Shown one piece after another: positions 19,622 to 30,762 of a stretch of 46,079 bases of DNA (within the stretch, counting starts at the first letter, position 1; each line of letters begins with the position of its first letter). The position numbers and the translations under genes were made by a program. Location: positions 1 through 46,079 of the forward strand of contig DHXP01000045.1 in NCBI GenBank assembly GCA_002413745.1. Reading direction: 5' to 3'. The notes below the pieces were generated by a model. It saw nothing but the letters and a program-made list of their open reading frames with translations. It did not search any database and was not told the origin of the DNA. The stretch comes from Flavobacterium sp. UBA5153. Its GTDB lineage: Bacteria > Bacteroidota > Bacteroidia > Flavobacteriales > Flavobacteriaceae.

Positions 19622-19981
19622 TCAATATGTTTTATTAAGCATAAAATCTTCACGAATTGGGCTAAAAACATCCGTCAACAAACCACTTTCCAGGCAAACG
19701 ACACCGTGTAGCACGTGAGGTGGAATATAAAAACAATCGCCTCCCTTCATAATTTTTATTTCTTTGTCAATAGTAACTTCAAACGCGCCACTTCCTACAT
19801 AAGTTACTTGCGAATGGTAATGTTCGTGTATGCTGCCAATTGCCCCTTTCTCAAAATAAACGTTTACTAACATTATTTTGTCATCATACCCCATTATTTT
19901 GCGCTTGATGCCTTCACCAACAATTTCCCAATCAATTTCTTCTCCTTTTATAAATTCTTTGCTTGCTCCAAAACTTTGCAT
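19622..19981 (-). CDS. kdgF: KdgF-type cupin protein
   Basis: This 119-aa single-cupin protein resembles KdgF, which helps convert 4,5-unsaturated uronates from pectin or alginate breakdown to linear keturonates. Key stretches are GEGIKRKIMGYDDKIMLVNVYFEKGAIG, HEHYHSQVTYVGSGAFEV (metal-binding His/Gln) and GGDCFYIPPHVLHGVVCLESGLLTDVFSPIREDF split across the barrel. The ending DVFSPIREDF is characteristic. No other uronate genes are in the window; its neighbour is the GH2 enzyme. A generic cupin role is the alternative. Confidence 0.72.
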   Translation of the reverse strand: MQSFGASKEFIKGEEIDWEIVGEGIKRKIMGYDDKIMLVNVYFEKGAIGSIHEHYHSQVTYVGSGAFEVTIDKEIKIMKGGDCFYIPPHVLHGVVCLESGLLTDVFSPIREDFMLNKTY

Positions 19982-20130
19982 TCTATTTTGATTTTATGGG
20001 GGTTATTATTATTTAAAACTCGCCGTTCCTCGAAGTCATCTTGATATGATGCACAAAGTCTCCCAGCTCATGTCTTTGTAAAAGTAATCATTTAATAAAC
20101 AAACAAAAATGTAAATTAATCCCACTAAAT

Positions 20131-20210
20131 CCTAGCCCAGATTGAAACGGCATCCTTTCCTTGCTTTCTTTAAGCAAGGAAAGATATAGTGAATAGCTGG
20201 AAATAGCTCC
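20131..20210 (+). ncRNA. Structured intergenic element, copy A
   Basis: The left flank begins cctagcccagattgaaac and runs into ggcatcc. A perfect 12-bp stem follows (ctttccttgctt 20155-20166 with its complement 20172-20183), then the right flank gatatagtgaatagctgg and aaatagctcc. Copies C (38661-38729) and B (29802-29947) share these flanks but have different stems. The pair of ccag (left) with ctgg (right) becomes cctg with cagg in copy C, a compensatory change. It may correspond to the Flavo-1 RNA motif, which I cannot confirm here. Confidence 0.55.
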
Positions 20211-20211
20211 T

Positions 20212-20243
20212 AAAAAAAATGACATCCTTTAGAGATGCCATTT
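20212..20243 (-). terminator. Terminator of the M3 peptidase gene
   Basis: On the minus strand aatggcatc-tctaaag-gatgtcatt forms a 9-bp stem with one G-U pair, followed by eight T, starting about 24 nt after the stop. Confidence 0.8.
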
Positions 20244-20266
20244 TAATAAATTGATTTGAAAAAATA

Positions 20267-22393
20267 TTATTTTTCTAAAAGTCCTGCGTTTTTTAAATAA
20301 GGTTCGATTTCCATTTTATGACCTACTAGGTTTTCGAAGGCTTTGTTTAAATCGACGCTATTGCCCACGGATAGGATTTCTTTTCGGAATTTATCGCAAT
20401 TTTGACGCGTTAATCCACCGTTTTTCATCATCCAGTCAAACACGTTGTAATCTAAAGTTTTAGACCAAGTGTAGGCGTAATAGCCTGCAGAATAGCCTCC
20501 GCCCCATACGTGTGCGAAATAAGGCGTATGGTATCTTGGCGGTACTTCATTGACTAATAAACCATACTTTTCTAGAGCTTCTTTTTCGAATTGTAAAGTG
20601 GGTTTAAAATCGGATTCCTTTTCTACAGTATGCCAAGCCATATCAAGAGTTGCTGCGGCCAAAAGTTCAGTTACATCGTATCCTTTATTGAATGTTTCGG
20701 CTTTTTTAAATTTGTCTACTAAGGCCTGAGGAATAGGTTGTTTGGTTTGATAATGCACGGCATAATTTTTCAGAATAGCGGGATCTAATGCGGCGTGTTC
20801 GTTGATTTGAGATGGAAACTCTACATAATCTCTAGGAACGGATGTTCCAGAAATTGAGGTGTATTTTTGATTGGCAAATAAACCATGTAGCGTGTGTCCA
20901 AATTCGTGAAACATGGTAATTACGTCGTCTGAACTTACTAAAGACGGGTTTCCGTTTGCTGGTTTAGAGAAATTAAAAACATTGACAATTACTGGTTTTT
21001 GCTTTAAGAAATGGGATTGCTCTACAAAATTACTCATCCAAGCTCCTCCATTTTTATTGTCGCGTGCGTAGAAATCTAAATAATAAATGGCTATCGATTT
21101 GCCATCAAAATCGAATACTTCATAGACTTTTACATCTGGGTTGTACACCGGTAGATCCGTGCGTGGCTTGAAAGTGATGCCATACATTTGTTCGGCTGCA
21201 TAGAAAACTCCCTTTTCAAGAACGCTTGTTACTTCAAAATATGGTTTTAATTCGCTTTGATCTAAATCGTATTTTTGTTTACGTACTTGCTCAGAATAAA
21301 AGTTCCAATCCCAAGGTTCTAATTTGAAACCTCCGTTTTGAGCATCGATTAAATCTTGAATTTCCTTGGCTTCAATTTTGGCTTTTGCAACAGCTGGAGT
21401 TGCAATTTTGGCTAATAAATCCATTGCAAGAATAGGCGATTTTGCCATTTGGTCTTGCAATTTCAATTCGGCAAAATTTTTCTTGCCCATCAATTGTGCT
21501 TTTTGCAAACGCAATCGGGCTGTTTTTTCAAGAATTTCGCGAGTATCTCCTTCGTCCCCTTTTTCGGCTCTATACCAAGAAGCTTTGTATATTTTTTCTC
21601 GGCTTGCTCTATTTTTTAAATCTTGTAATACGGGTTGTTGTGTGGTGTTTATTATATTGATTAAATACTTTCCGTCTTGTCCAGCTTCGGTTGCGCTTTT
21701 TTTGGCAGCAGCAATGTCGGCGGCACTTAGCCCATCTAAATCGGATAAATTATCAAATAGAACGGCTCCATTTTTTCGAGCTAGCAAGAGTTTATTGGTA
21801 TATGATGTACTTAATACGGCTAGTTCCCCGTTAATTTTTTTCATTTTATCTTTATCAGCAACCGATAAATTAGCTCCTGCTAATTCAAATTTTTGCAAAT
21901 AATATTCGGTTAACGCTTTGTCATCTCCTTTTAAAGTTTTTAATTCCAAAGCTTTAAAACGATTATACAACTTACTGTTTAGGTACATCTTGTCCTCGTG
22001 AGCAGCAAATATTGGAGCATATTCTTTTTCGATAGCCTGCAAAGTAGGGTTGGTATTCGAACCTGTTAGATTTTCGAAAATCATTCTGGCTCTTTTAAAA
22101 TCTTCTCCAGAGATTTCGATTGCCAAAACAGTGTTCTCGAATGTTGGTTTTACAGCGTTATTTGCAATTTTGTCAATTTCTTGATCATGAACTTTAATAC
22201 CATATTCGAAGGCTGGTTTAAAGTCTGAATCTTTTATTAAATTAAATTGTGGCGCTTGATACTGCAATTTACTTTTTTGCAAAAGTGGATTTGTCATTTT
22301 AACGGTATTGTTTTGTGCAGAAAGTGTTTGAACTTGCAATGAAGCAAACAAAAAAACGGAACTTGCCACAATTATCTTTGAAAAAATTTTCAT
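20267..22393 (-). CDS. dcp: M3-family peptidyl-dipeptidase (Dcp-like), exported
   Basis: This 708-aa zinc metallopeptidase has an N-terminal signal peptide (MKIFSKIIVASSVFLFASLQ...LSAQ). The zinc motif HEFGH lies at residues 496-500 in ITMFHEFGHTLHG. The third ligand lies in the downstream FPSQINEHAALDP. Other M3 blocks present are YAYTWSKTLDYNVFDWM and the tail GHKMEIEPYLKNAGLL. Length fits Dcp, which releases C-terminal dipeptides from short peptides. The signal suggests a periplasmic enzyme. It is a single-gene unit with its own terminator. Confidence 0.93.
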   Translation of the reverse strand: MKIFSKIIVASSVFLFASLQVQTLSAQNNTVKMTNPLLQKSKLQYQAPQFNLIKDSDFKPAFEYGIKVHDQEIDKIANNAVKPTFENTVLAIEISGEDFKRARMIFENLTGSNTNPTLQAIEKEYAPIFAAHEDKMYLNSKLYNRFKALELKTLKGDDKALTEYYLQKFELAGANLSVADKDKMKKINGELAVLSTSYTNKLLLARKNGAVLFDNLSDLDGLSAADIAAAKKSATEAGQDGKYLINIINTTQQPVLQDLKNRASREKIYKASWYRAEKGDEGDTREILEKTARLRLQKAQLMGKKNFAELKLQDQMAKSPILAMDLLAKIATPAVAKAKIEAKEIQDLIDAQNGGFKLEPWDWNFYSEQVRKQKYDLDQSELKPYFEVTSVLEKGVFYAAEQMYGITFKPRTDLPVYNPDVKVYEVFDFDGKSIAIYYLDFYARDNKNGGAWMSNFVEQSHFLKQKPVIVNVFNFSKPANGNPSLVSSDDVITMFHEFGHTLHGLFANQKYTSISGTSVPRDYVEFPSQINEHAALDPAILKNYAVHYQTKQPIPQALVDKFKKAETFNKGYDVTELLAAATLDMAWHTVEKESDFKPTLQFEKEALEKYGLLVNEVPPRYHTPYFAHVWGGGYSAGYYAYTWSKTLDYNVFDWMMKNGGLTRQNCDKFRKEILSVGNSVDLNKAFENLVGHKMEIEPYLKNAGLLEK

Positions 22394-22537
22394 AATGATT
22401 TTGTTTTTTTAGGGCATAAAAGTAATGGAAAAAAAAGGAATCCGAAAACGATGTAGCAACTAAATTATAAAAATCATTTTCATTAAAACACCAATGCAAA
22501 ACAAGGGTTGGAATAAAATACTGATATTCTTCGGATT

Positions 22538-22570
22538 AGACCTGACAGGTTTTAAAAACCTGTTAGGTCT
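22538..22570. repeat. Near-perfect palindrome agacctgacaggttt...
   Basis: Fifteen-base arms pair completely except for one G-U position around a 3-nt centre (agacctgacaggttt / aaacctgttaggtct). It lies in the gap between divergent M3 peptidase and trmD. I recall the same palindrome as a frequent intergenic repeat in Flavobacterium. There is no T-tract on either side suited to termination. Confidence 0.7.
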
Positions 22571-22669
22571 CTACATTGAAAACCAACGAAGTTATAGATT
22601 CAACCCTTGATTCGCATTACCAATTATGCATTATTGAAAAATTAGAAATAGCTTCTATAGAATTCATTC

Positions 22670-22702
22670 TTTGGCTATTGCACAAATAACTTTGTACCTT
22701 TG
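22670..22702 (+). promoter_or_regulatory. trmD promoter, -33 TTTG and -7 TACCTTTG
   Basis: TTTG at 22670-22673 is followed 21 nt later by TACCTTTG (22695-22702). A second match, TAACTTTG, lies immediately before it (22687-22694). The trmD ATG is 18 nt downstream. Confidence 0.65.
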
Positions 22703-22720
22703 TAACCTAGAAAATAAAAT

Positions 22721-23398
22721 ATGCGCATTGATATTATTACCGTTCTCCCAGAATTGCTGCGAAGTCCGTTTGAGGCTTCGATGATGAAACGTGCCATCGA
22801 CAAAGGAATTGTCGAAGTTCACATTCATAATTTACGGGATTACACAACCAACAAGCAGAAGAGCGTCGATGATTATCCTTTTGGCGGCGGAGCTGGAATG
22901 GTGATGACCGTACAACCCATTGATGCCTGCATCACGCATTTGAAAAGCGAAAGAACCTACGACGAAATCATTTATATGTCGCCTGACGGAGAAACCCTGA
23001 ACCAGAAAATGGCGAACACAATGTCGATGTATGAAAACATCATCATTCTTTGCGGTCACTACAAAGGCGTCGATCAGCGGGTTCGCGACCATTTTATCAC
23101 CAGGGAAATTTCGATTGGTGATTATGTTTTGAGTGGTGGAGAATTGGGAGCTTTGGTTTTATGCGATACTTTAATTCGGTTAATTCCCGGAGTTTTAAGC
23201 GACGAAACCTCGGCATTGACGGATAGTTTTCAGGATAATTTATTGTCGGGGCCAATATATACAAGGCCTGCCGATTACAAAGGCTGGAAAGTTCCCGAAG
23301 TTTTAACCAGCGGAAATTTTGCCAAAATCGACAAATGGCGCGAAGACATGGCGTATGAACATACCAAAAATCGACGACCGGATTTGTTAGAAGATTAA
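22721..23398 (+). CDS. trmD: tRNA (guanine-37-N1)-methyltransferase TrmD
   Basis: This 225-aa SPOUT-class methyltransferase makes m1G37 in tRNAs reading CNN codons, using S-adenosylmethionine. Signature blocks are present: [32 protein letters not shown], the trefoil-knot segment [14 protein letters not shown] and [19 protein letters not shown]. The C-terminal DPXD-like linker and helical domain include [19 protein letters not shown]. It lies upstream of rplS, as in many bacteria, but 191 nt away and with a separate rplS promoter. Confidence 0.97.
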   Translation: MRIDIITVLPELLRSPFEASMMKRAIDKGIVEVHIHNLRDYTTNKQKSVDDYPFGGGAGMVMTVQPIDACITHLKSERTYDEIIYMSPDGETLNQKMANTMSMYENIIILCGHYKGVDQRVRDHFITREISIGDYVLSGGELGALVLCDTLIRLIPGVLSDETSALTDSFQDNLLSGPIYTRPADYKGWKVPEVLTSGNFAKIDKWREDMAYEHTKNRRPDLLED

Positions 23399-23408
23399 TT
23401 AATATATT

Positions 23409-23474
23409 AAAGTGAAGTTTTTTTACAAAGTAAAGTGAAGTTTTTCACCAAGGAATGTGATTTTTTTCACATTC
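23409..23474. repeat. Short direct repeats and a hairpin after trmD
   Basis: aaagtgaagttttt occurs twice (about 23409 and 23432). The hairpin gaatgtga-tttttt-tcacattc follows at 23453-23474. It could slow or end trmD transcription, although no T-run follows the stem. Confidence 0.45.
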
Positions 23475-23488
23475 TTTCGACTTTCGAC

Positions 23489-23518
23489 TTGTGACTTTCG
23501 ATTTTTTTTGTAAATTTG
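23489..23518 (+). promoter_or_regulatory. rplS promoter, TTG-N19-TAAATTTG
   Basis: TTG at 23489-23491 is 19 nt from TAAATTTG (23511-23518), which matches the Bacteroidetes sigma factor consensus in both halves. It gives a leader of about 65-70 nt. Confidence 0.7.
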
Positions 23519-23522
23519 CGCC

Positions 23523-23589
23523 CACATTAGACCAACCTCTGGCGAAATCCGTGAATGTTGCTCTTTTTAAAACCATAATAAAAAATAAA
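23523..23589 (+). promoter_or_regulatory. Possible L19 autoregulatory leader RNA
   Basis: The rplS 5' leader can fold: cacatt (23523-23528) pairs with aatgttg (23554-23560) with one bulged U, enclosing a small cca/tgg hairpin. L19 leaders that bind their own product are known in other bacteria. Only this single sequence supports it here, so the call is weak. Confidence 0.3.
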
Positions 23590-23940
23590 ATGGCAGATTT
23601 AATGAAATTCGTTCAAGACGAATTCGTAACAAGAAAAGATTTCCCTGTATTCGGAGCTGGTGATACTATCACGGTTTTCTATGAAATTAAAGAGGGTGAA
23701 AAAACAAGAACACAGTTTTTTAAAGGTGTTGTAATTCAAAGAAGAGGTTCTGGAAACACAGAAACTTTTACCATTCGTAAAATGTCAGGTGCAATTGGTG
23801 TAGAGCGTATCTTCCCAGTAAACTTACCAGCTTTACAAAAAATTGAAATCAACAAAAAAGGTCACGTTCGTAGAGCTAGAATTTTCTACTTTAGAGAACT
23901 TACCGGTAAAAAAGCCAAGATTAGAGACAAAAGAAGATAG
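23590..23940 (+). CDS. rplS: 50S ribosomal protein L19
   Basis: This 116-aa protein from ATG 23590 (MADLMKFVQDEF) is full-length L19: FPVFGAGDTITVFYEIKEG, FKGVVIQRRGSG, FTIRKMSGAIGVERIFPVN and the basic tail. A longer in-frame reading from 23491 would translate across the promoter and is rejected. L19 sits at the 30S-50S interface. A strong terminator follows at 23961. Confidence 0.97.
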   Translation: MADLMKFVQDEFVTRKDFPVFGAGDTITVFYEIKEGEKTRTQFFKGVVIQRRGSGNTETFTIRKMSGAIGVERIFPVNLPALQKIEINKKGHVRRARIFYFRELTGKKAKIRDKRR

Positions 23941-23960
23941 TCAACTATCTTTTTATTATA

Positions 23961-23990
23961 AAACTCCCGAAATTTTCGGGAGTTTTTTTT
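23961..23990 (+). terminator. rplS terminator
   Basis: aaactcccgaaa/tttcgggagttt hairpin directly followed by eight T, 20 nt after the stop codon. Confidence 0.88.
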
Positions 23991-24184
23991 GGAACAATAG
24001 GTCCGCTTTTTAAATAAAACCCCTATTTGATTTTCGCTGAAGGCCTTATATTTTCATTTCGATAAAAAAAAGACACAATTTTAAACAATTCGCTATTAGA
24101 AAATTAAATAATCCTAATTTCATAATTTTTTAAACTAAACCAAACATAATTAGTGTGTATTCCCATTTACGAAAACGTTTTTGT

Positions 24185-24192
24185 TACATTTG
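24185..24192 (+). promoter_or_regulatory. -7 box of icd (TACATTTG)
   Basis: An exact TAnnTTTG match 36 nt before ATG 24229. The rest of the 23991-24228 gap is AT-rich with nothing else recognisable. Confidence 0.55.
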
Positions 24193-24204
24193 TAAACCAA
24201 ATAA

Positions 24205-26451
<2,247 letters not shown>

Positions 26452-26481
26452 TCATTTTTTTTTAAATTAATTACCACTATT

Positions 26482-26514
26482 AAAAAGACGACTGGAAACA
26501 ATCGTCTTTTTTTT
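26482..26514 (+). terminator. icd terminator
   Basis: aagacga / tcgtctt stem around a ten-base loop, followed by eight T. Confidence 0.82.
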
Positions 26515-26593
26515 ATATTTACGACACTTTAATACTTGATAACTCACAATTTAGATTTAAATTAGCGGAATTTGCATCTCCAACATTTCATCA

Positions 26594-28975
26594 ATGATTT
26601 CAAAGAAAATTGTTCCCTTATTTTTTGCTTTATTATCTAGTCTACACTCTTTTTCCCAAGAAAAATTTACGCTAAGTGGAACTGTTACTGATGCTAATAG
26701 CAACGAAACCCTGATAGGCGTAAACGTCACAATTCCCGAATTAAAAACAGGCGTTCCCACAAATGAATATGGGTTTTATTCCCTTACTCTTCCAAAAGGG
26801 ATTTATAAAGTCCGCACAACCTCTTTGGGCTATCAAAACATTGAAGAAACGATAAACTTGAACCAAAACACAAAAAATAATTTTAAACTTATTAGCAATG
26901 AAACCGTTTTACAAGAGGTTGTGATTCTTGATAATAAAAACGCCGCCGTGATCCGAAAACCAGAAATGAGTGTAAATAAACTCTCTATTTCGACTATCAA
27001 AAAAATGCCGGTTGTTCTGGGTGAAGTTGATGTTTTTAAATCTATTTTGTTACTTCCGGGTGTTACCAATGCTGGAGAAGGCGCTTCAGGTTTTAATGTT
27101 CGTGGCGGAAGTGCCGACCAGAATTTAATTTTGCTGGACGAAGCTACTATCTTTAATTCTTCCCACGTTTTTGGATTATTCTCCGTTTTTAATCCCGATG
27201 CCATCAAAGATTTAAAATTATATAAAGGCGGAATTCCAGCGCGGCTTGGAGGCAGAGCCTCCTCTGTGTTAGATGTCTACCAAAAAGACGGCAGCAGCAA
27301 AGAATTTCACGTCAATGGCGGAATTGGATTAATCTCCAGCAGGATTTTGGCCGAAGGACCAATAGTCAAAGACAAAAGTTCATTCCTCATAGCCGCCAGA
27401 CGTTCGTATGCTGATTTGTTCCTGAAATTATCGGAAAAACAGAAAAACAATGCCGCCTATTTTTATGATTTGAACACCAAATTAAGTTATAAACTCAACC
27501 CGAACAACAATCTGTATTTGTCGGGATATTTTGGTCAAGACGTTTTTTCTTTGAACAAAAGCTTCACTAACACCTATGGAAATTCTACCTTAAACCTGAG
27601 ATGGAATCATTTGTTTTCCGGTAAATTGTTTTCGAACCTGTCACTCATTTACAGTGATTATTATTATGGATTGGACTTGGATTTTGTTGGTTTCAAATGG
27701 GATTCAGGCATCAAGAATTACAATATTAAATACGATTTCAAGAACTACATTTCCAATACATTTAAATTAAATTACGGAATAAATGTTATTTATTATGACT
27801 TTAATCCAGGAGTAATTCAACCATCGAATGCAAATTCCGGGATCAATTATCAGCAATTGGATAAAAAATATGCATTTGAACCTGCTTTATATATCAATGC
27901 AGAGCAAGATATTTCTAAAAAAATAACACTTTCTTATGGGCTTCGGTACAGTATTTTTTATCGTTTAGGAGAATCTACAGTAAATATTTATGCCGATAAT
28001 AATCCCGTGACTTTCAATTCAGCAATGCAAATTTATGAAAAAGCAACTCCCATAGGAACAAAATTTTGTGGCAAAAATCAAGTAATTCAAAACTATAATA
28101 ATCTGGAACCACGATTTTCAATTGGCTATCAACTCAATGATAATCAATCCCTAAAAGCAAGTTATAATCGAATGGTTCAATATTTACAACTGATTTCGAA
28201 CACCTCATCCCCTACACCATTGGATGTTTGGACACCAAGCGATAATTTTATCAAACCACAAATTGCCGATCAAGTGGCTTTGGGTTACTTTAGGAATTTC
28301 AAGGAAAATAGGTATTCACTTGAAGTGGAAACCTATTATAAAAAAGTGCAAAATCGATTGAATTATATTGACGGAGCTAATTTGGTTGCCAATAACGCCA
28401 TTGAGCAAGTCATTTTAAACGGCCAATTGCGTTCCTATGGACTTGAATTTATGTTTCGGAAAAATGAAGGAAAATTGAATGGTTGGATTTCTTATACCCT
28501 TTCAAAATCCGAACAGCAAACTCCTGGAAGAACGTCTGGTGAAGCTGGAATCAATAATGGAAATTGGTACAATTCCGTTTATGACAAAACGCATAATGTT
28601 GCCGTCACCGGTTCTTATAATTTGAACAAGAAATGGTCTTTTGGATCCAATTTTATCTTTCAAACGGGTCAACCCGTAACTTATCCAAATGGACAATACG
28701 AATATTTGGGAATAGCCATCCCAAGTTATGGATTGAGAAATAAAAACCGACTTCCTTCCTACAATCATTTAGACGTTTCGGCAACTTTGACACCGCATAA
28801 AAATGACAAAAGAAGTTGGAAAAGCGAATGGGTTTTCAGCATTTACAATCTCTATAATCGAAAAAATGCTGCTTCCATCAATTTCAGGGAAAATTATGAT
28901 ACTGGAAATAATGAGGCCATAAGAACTTCTATTTTTGGGATAGTTCCGGCGGTGAGTTATAATTTTAAATTTTAA
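26594..28975 (+). CDS. TonB-dependent outer-membrane receptor with carboxypeptidase-like N-domain
   Basis: This 793-aa protein has a signal peptide (MISKKIVPLFFALLSSLHSFSQ). A carboxypeptidase regulatory-like Ig domain follows (about 25-110; TLSGTVTDANSNETLIGVNV, GFYSLTLPKGIYKV). The plug domain (about 125-230) includes ASGFNVRGGSADQNLILLDE. A 22-strand-type barrel ends in the aromatic C-terminus VSYNFKF. It differs from SusC proteins in size and is paired with a DUF4249 lipoprotein 4 nt downstream, a common Bacteroidetes pair. The imported ligand is unknown. No exact -7 box was found upstream. Confidence 0.93.
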   Translation: MISKKIVPLFFALLSSLHSFSQEKFTLSGTVTDANSNETLIGVNVTIPELKTGVPTNEYGFYSLTLPKGIYKVRTTSLGYQNIEETINLNQNTKNNFKLISNETVLQEVVILDNKNAAVIRKPEMSVNKLSISTIKKMPVVLGEVDVFKSILLLPGVTNAGEGASGFNVRGGSADQNLILLDEATIFNSSHVFGLFSVFNPDAIKDLKLYKGGIPARLGGRASSVLDVYQKDGSSKEFHVNGGIGLISSRILAEGPIVKDKSSFLIAARRSYADLFLKLSEKQKNNAAYFYDLNTKLSYKLNPNNNLYLSGYFGQDVFSLNKSFTNTYGNSTLNLRWNHLFSGKLFSNLSLIYSDYYYGLDLDFVGFKWDSGIKNYNIKYDFKNYISNTFKLNYGINVIYYDFNPGVIQPSNANSGINYQQLDKKYAFEPALYINAEQDISKKITLSYGLRYSIFYRLGESTVNIYADNNPVTFNSAMQIYEKATPIGTKFCGKNQVIQNYNNLEPRFSIGYQLNDNQSLKASYNRMVQYLQLISNTSSPTPLDVWTPSDNFIKPQIADQVALGYFRNFKENRYSLEVETYYKKVQNRLNYIDGANLVANNAIEQVILNGQLRSYGLEFMFRKNEGKLNGWISYTLSKSEQQTPGRTSGEAGINNGNWYNSVYDKTHNVAVTGSYNLNKKWSFGSNFIFQTGQPVTYPNGQYEYLGIAIPSYGLRNKNRLPSYNHLDVSATLTPHKNDKRSWKSEWVFSIYNLYNRKNAASINFRENYDTGNNEAIRTSIFGIVPAVSYNFKF

Positions 28976-28979
28976 ACAA

Positions 28980-29801
28980 ATGAAAAAAACAACTCTATTT
29001 TTCGTGGTTTTAATTGCAATTTTACTCAACAGTTGTGAAGATGTTGTCAAAGTGGATTTGAATACTGCTCCGCCCAAACTAGTTATAGAAGCATCAATAA
29101 ACTGGTTAAAAGGAACTCCTGGCAATAATCAAATAATAAGATTATCTACAACTACTGATTATTACAGCAATGTAATTCCAAAAGTTTCGGGAGCAACTGT
29201 ATTTATAACCAATAGCTCTAATGCTGTTTTTAATTTTGTTGAAAAGCCTGATTCTGGCGAATATATTTGTAGTGATTTTATTCCCATAATTAATGAAACT
29301 TATATTTTAACCGTTATTAGCAATAATCAAACCTATACTGCAACCGAAATCTTAAAATCAGTGGCGCCTATTACAAAAATCGTTCAAAATAATCAAGGTG
29401 GATTTACTGGGAATAGCATTGAAATCAAGTCTTTTTTCAATGACCCAGCTAATGAAGATAATTATTATTTATATCGGTATATTTATTCGAGCCAATTAAA
29501 GTCTAATTATTATGTAGATGAAGACACCTTTTTTCAAGGCAATGAATTCTTTAGTATTTCACAAAATGAGGATCTAAAAGCTGGCGATAAAATACAAATA
29601 AGCCATTTCGGAATTTCTAAAGAGTATTACAACTATATGGGTGTTTTAATAAGCATCGCAGGAAATAAAAATGGCAGCCCCTTTCAATCTCCTCCTGCAA
29701 CAGTAAGGGGTAACATTGTAAACACAACAAATTTCGATAATTATCCCTTGGGCTATTTTTCGATAAGTAAGGTTGACACCCAAAATTATGTGATACAATA
29801 A
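28980..29801 (+). CDS. DUF4249 surface lipoprotein paired with the TonB receptor
   Basis: This 273-aa protein has a lipoprotein signal MKKTTLFFVVLIAILLNSC with Cys19. EDVVKVDLNTAPPKLVIEAS then opens the DUF4249 beta-rich domain. Its ATG follows the receptor stop by 4 nt, indicating coupled translation and joint function, probably as a surface-exposed accessory to uptake. No enzymatic motif is visible. Tail YPLGYFSISKVDTQNYVIQ fits the family. Confidence 0.88.
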   Translation: MKKTTLFFVVLIAILLNSCEDVVKVDLNTAPPKLVIEASINWLKGTPGNNQIIRLSTTTDYYSNVIPKVSGATVFITNSSNAVFNFVEKPDSGEYICSDFIPIINETYILTVISNNQTYTATEILKSVAPITKIVQNNQGGFTGNSIEIKSFFNDPANEDNYYLYRYIYSSQLKSNYYVDEDTFFQGNEFFSISQNEDLKAGDKIQISHFGISKEYYNYMGVLISIAGNKNGSPFQSPPATVRGNIVNTTNFDNYPLGYFSISKVDTQNYVIQ

Positions 29802-29947
29802 GAAGCTATTTCCAGCTCTTCATTACAAAAAAACAGTGTTAAAAACAGTTTTGCAAAGCTTTCAAGGAACTTCCGTTGGTCGTTCTTAAAACCTGACAAA
29901 ACTAAAGTTTTTAACACTGTTTTGTTTTTCATTGCTACCTGGGCTAA
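29802..29947 (-). ncRNA. Structured intergenic element, copy B (long-stem variant)
   Basis: Read on the minus strand, it opens tagcccaggtagcaatgaa and closes gagctggaaatagcttc, matching the flanks of copy A. The interior holds a perfect 17-bp inverted repeat (29830-29846 with 29907-29923), extended inward by 7 bp (29847-29853 with 29897-29903), instead of the short stem of A and C. It directly follows the DUF4249 stop codon and could also act as that operon's terminator. Confidence 0.5.
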
Positions 29948-29963
29948 AAAATCTGGAATTACA

Positions 29964-30023
29964 AATTACGAATTATGAATCACTATCTTTGCACTCGTAA
30001 TTTTCAATTCGTAATTCATAATT
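29964..30023. promoter_or_regulatory. thiN promoter (-7 TATCTTTG) inside an imperfect inverted repeat
   Basis: TATCTTTG lies at 29984-29991, 36 nt before the thiN ATG. It is bracketed by aattacgaattatgaat (29964-29980) and attcgtaattcataatt (30007-30023), which are inverted repeats at 15 of 17 positions. A repressor site is possible. No TPP riboswitch is seen. Confidence 0.45.
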
Positions 30024-30027
30024 AACT

Positions 30028-30690
30028 ATGTCCTCATACCACATCATTCGCGACGACCAAGAACCAGCATTAATCATTGCCAATGGCGCTTCCTGTAACA
30101 TAGAATTATTGGGACAATTGCTCGAATGGTCTCCTTTAGTGATCGTCCTTGACTCTGCAATGGAACGGGTTTTGGAATTGGGCATAAAAGTCGATGTATT
30201 GCTTGGCGATTTCGACCGAGGTTTTGATCCGGAATATTATAGGGAAAAACAATTCCCTTTAGAAATCGTCCACACGCCAGACCAAAACAAAACCGATTTG
30301 GAAAAAGCATTCGATTATTTAATAGAAAGAAAAATTCCGGCAGCAAACGTGGTTTGGGCAACTGGAAAACGTGCCGATCATACCATTACGAACATAACAA
30401 ATATCACTCGATACAGGGATTTATTGAAGATTGTTGTTTTGGATGACCATTCGAAAATATTTTTGTTGCCAAAAAAATTCGAGAAATGGTACCCTGCAAA
30501 TACGCCTATTTCCTTGATTCCCATTGGACACGTAACAGGAATTCATTCCAATAATTTGTTTTATCCTTTAGAAAACGACACTTTAACCATTGGTTACAGA
30601 ACCGGAAGTAGTAATTATGTGAGAGAAGATGGATTGGTAGTTATAGAACACGATGGCGGTGATTTATTGTTAATGGAATGTTGGGATTGA
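30028..30690 (+). CDS. thiN: Thiamine pyrophosphokinase
   Basis: This 220-aa enzyme transfers pyrophosphate from ATP to thiamine. Recognised features are ALIIANGASCN (nucleotide site), VIVLDSAMERVLELGIKVDVLLGDFDR (the GDFD motif binding Mg-ATP), HTPDQNKTDLEKAFDYLI, and a beta-sandwich C-terminal domain with ISLIPIGHVTGIHSNNL and GYRTGSSNYV for thiamine binding. It is cytosolic and monocistronic. Thiamine salvage is implied; no thi biosynthesis genes are in the window. Confidence 0.9.
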   Translation: MSSYHIIRDDQEPALIIANGASCNIELLGQLLEWSPLVIVLDSAMERVLELGIKVDVLLGDFDRGFDPEYYREKQFPLEIVHTPDQNKTDLEKAFDYLIERKIPAANVVWATGKRADHTITNITNITRYRDLLKIVVLDDHSKIFLLPKKFEKWYPANTPISLIPIGHVTGIHSNNLFYPLENDTLTIGYRTGSSNYVREDGLVVIEHDGGDLLLMECWD

Positions 30691-30747
30691 TTATTAAAAA
30701 CTAAATCTACTGCACTTAATATCTTATTTTAACAAAAATGGATTCCC

Positions 30748-30755
30748 TATCTTTG
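30748..30755 (+). promoter_or_regulatory. -7 box of rlmF (TATCTTTG), 7 nt before the ATG
   Basis: An exact TAnnTTTG match ending 7 nt before ATG 30763. The transcript would have almost no leader. Confidence 0.6.
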
Positions 30756-30762
30756 CATCGAA

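Noticed and set aside
21366-21902. 178-codon plus-strand ORF within the M3 peptidase gene
   Set aside because: Antisense to conserved peptidase coding sequence; composition is that of a shadow frame.
23491-23589. N-terminal extension of L19
   Set aside because: It would translate the rplS promoter and leader; canonical L19 begins at ATG 23590.
30000-30027. TPP riboswitch before thiN
   Set aside because: The leader is too short and lacks the THI-box CUGAGA-type core.
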